Assembly: GCA_900764415.1 (NCBI GenBank)
Contig: CAAFOA010000084.1
Coordinates: forward strand, 1 to 6,398
Direction of reading: 5' to 3'
DNA: 6,398 nucleotides
From: an uncultured Collinsella sp.
Lineage (GTDB): Bacteria; Actinomycetota; Coriobacteriia; Coriobacteriales; Coriobacteriaceae
In this document: piece after piece, positions 5,937-6,398 of the stretch
How positions within the stretch are numbered: the stretch's first letter is position 1
Layout of the letters: each line of letters opens with the position of its first letter
Program-made: the position numbers and the translations under genes
The notes under the pieces: generated by a model
The model's database searches: none
What the model saw: the letters and a program-made list of their open reading frames with translations, nothing else
What the model was told of the DNA's origin: nothing

Positions 5937-6398
5937 ATGAGTTCCAAACAGGCACTGTGCCCGTTTTGCGGACAGCCGGTCGATGAGGGAATGCGTTGCT
6001 GCCCGTTTTGCGGGGCGCCGCTGAGCGCGGGCGAGGACGTTGCGGTGGGTGTTGGGTCGGACACTGCCGGCACTGGCGAGGCGGCTGATGTTGCCACGCA
6101 TGCTGCTGAGCCGGTCGCCGAACCGGCTGCGAAGAAGCCTGGCCGTCGGTTTGCGAAGACTTCCGCGCCGGCCGCAAACCCTGCCGCACAGGCTCCGACG
6201 GGGGAGGACGCGCTGTTCTCGCTCGATAATCTGGATGGCGATGCGGGGGTCAACCCCAATGCCTCTGCTGGTAAGGGCGCTGCGGCCCCGCGCATGACGC
6301 CTCATCTGGATAACGCGCGTGCCGTGGTCCGCAAGCCGCTGGCGAAAAAGATCGCGATTGCCGTGGCTGCCGTGCTGGTTGTTGCGGTGGTCGTGGGC
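5937..6398 (+). CDS. Zinc-ribbon membrane protein, 3'-truncated by the window end
   Basis: The frame opens at ATG 5937 and stays open for 154 codons to the last base. A paired CxxC zinc ribbon fills the N-terminus: C8-P-F-C11-G and C22-P-F-C25-G, with an extra Cys at 21. A low-complexity Ala/Pro/Gly/Glu linker follows at about 30-125; it includes T88-G-E-D and the hydrophobic cluster A-L-F-S-L. A basic patch (R132, K133, K137, K138) then leads into an Ala/Val membrane helix from about 139, which the window cuts. The zinc ribbon should be cytoplasmic, with any larger domain outside the membrane. Zinc-ribbon, linker and helix architectures are common in Gram-positive envelope proteins, so the specific role is unknown. 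It could pair with the upstream kinase-like and Ig-like proteins, but the terminator before it suggests partly separate expression. Confidence 0.88.
   Translation, partial: MSSKQALCPFCGQPVDEGMRCCPFCGAPLSAGEDVAVGVGSDTAGTGEAADVATHAAEPVAEPAAKKPGRRFAKTSAPAANPAAQAPTGEDALFSLDNLDGDAGVNPNASAGKGAAAPRMTPHLDNARAVVRKPLAKKIAIAVAAVLVVAVVVG

Overview
The window looks like chromosomal DNA of a high-GC Gram-positive gut bacterium. A Coriobacteriia / Collinsella-like actinobacterium is my best guess, based on GC-rich codon use with strong Shine-Dalgarno sites, acidic alanine-rich proteins and gene content. No marker gene fixes the taxon. All supported genes lie on the + strand and appear to form one co-directional cluster of membrane proteins. 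Both ends of the window cut genes.

Layout. (1) 1-930 is the 3' part of a gene for a membrane protein: a basic cytoplasmic stretch, one membrane helix, then a helical TPR-like ectodomain. It resembles the C-terminal half of a transmembrane Ser/Thr protein kinase, but the kinase domain itself would lie upstream and is not visible. (2) 943-1890, starting 12 nt later, encodes a protein with one N-terminal membrane helix, a basic segment, and a very acidic array of ten 14-residue units. Each unit carries a Thr-x-(Val/Leu)-Leu motif in exact register. (3) 1908-5843, starting 17 nt later, encodes a 1311-residue exported protein with a signal peptide, an unrecognised variable-looking N-terminal half, several Ig-like modules of about 110 residues, and a C-terminal membrane anchor. 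(4) A strong intrinsic terminator lies at 5881-5920. (5) From 5937 to the window end is the start of a double-CxxC zinc-ribbon protein with a long low-complexity linker and a membrane helix cut by the window edge.

Interpretation. The most interesting element is the Thr array. The periodic T-x-x-L motifs are kept at protein level while synonymous codons differ. They sit on the predicted cytoplasmic side of a membrane protein, next to what looks like a transmembrane kinase sensor. This suggests a phospho-threonine scaffold read by FHA-type domains and coupled to a large Ig-like surface protein and a zinc-ribbon membrane protein. The kinase, the FHA reader and any phosphatase are outside the window, so this remains a hypothesis. 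No RNA genes, CRISPR arrays, insertion sequences or phage genes were seen.
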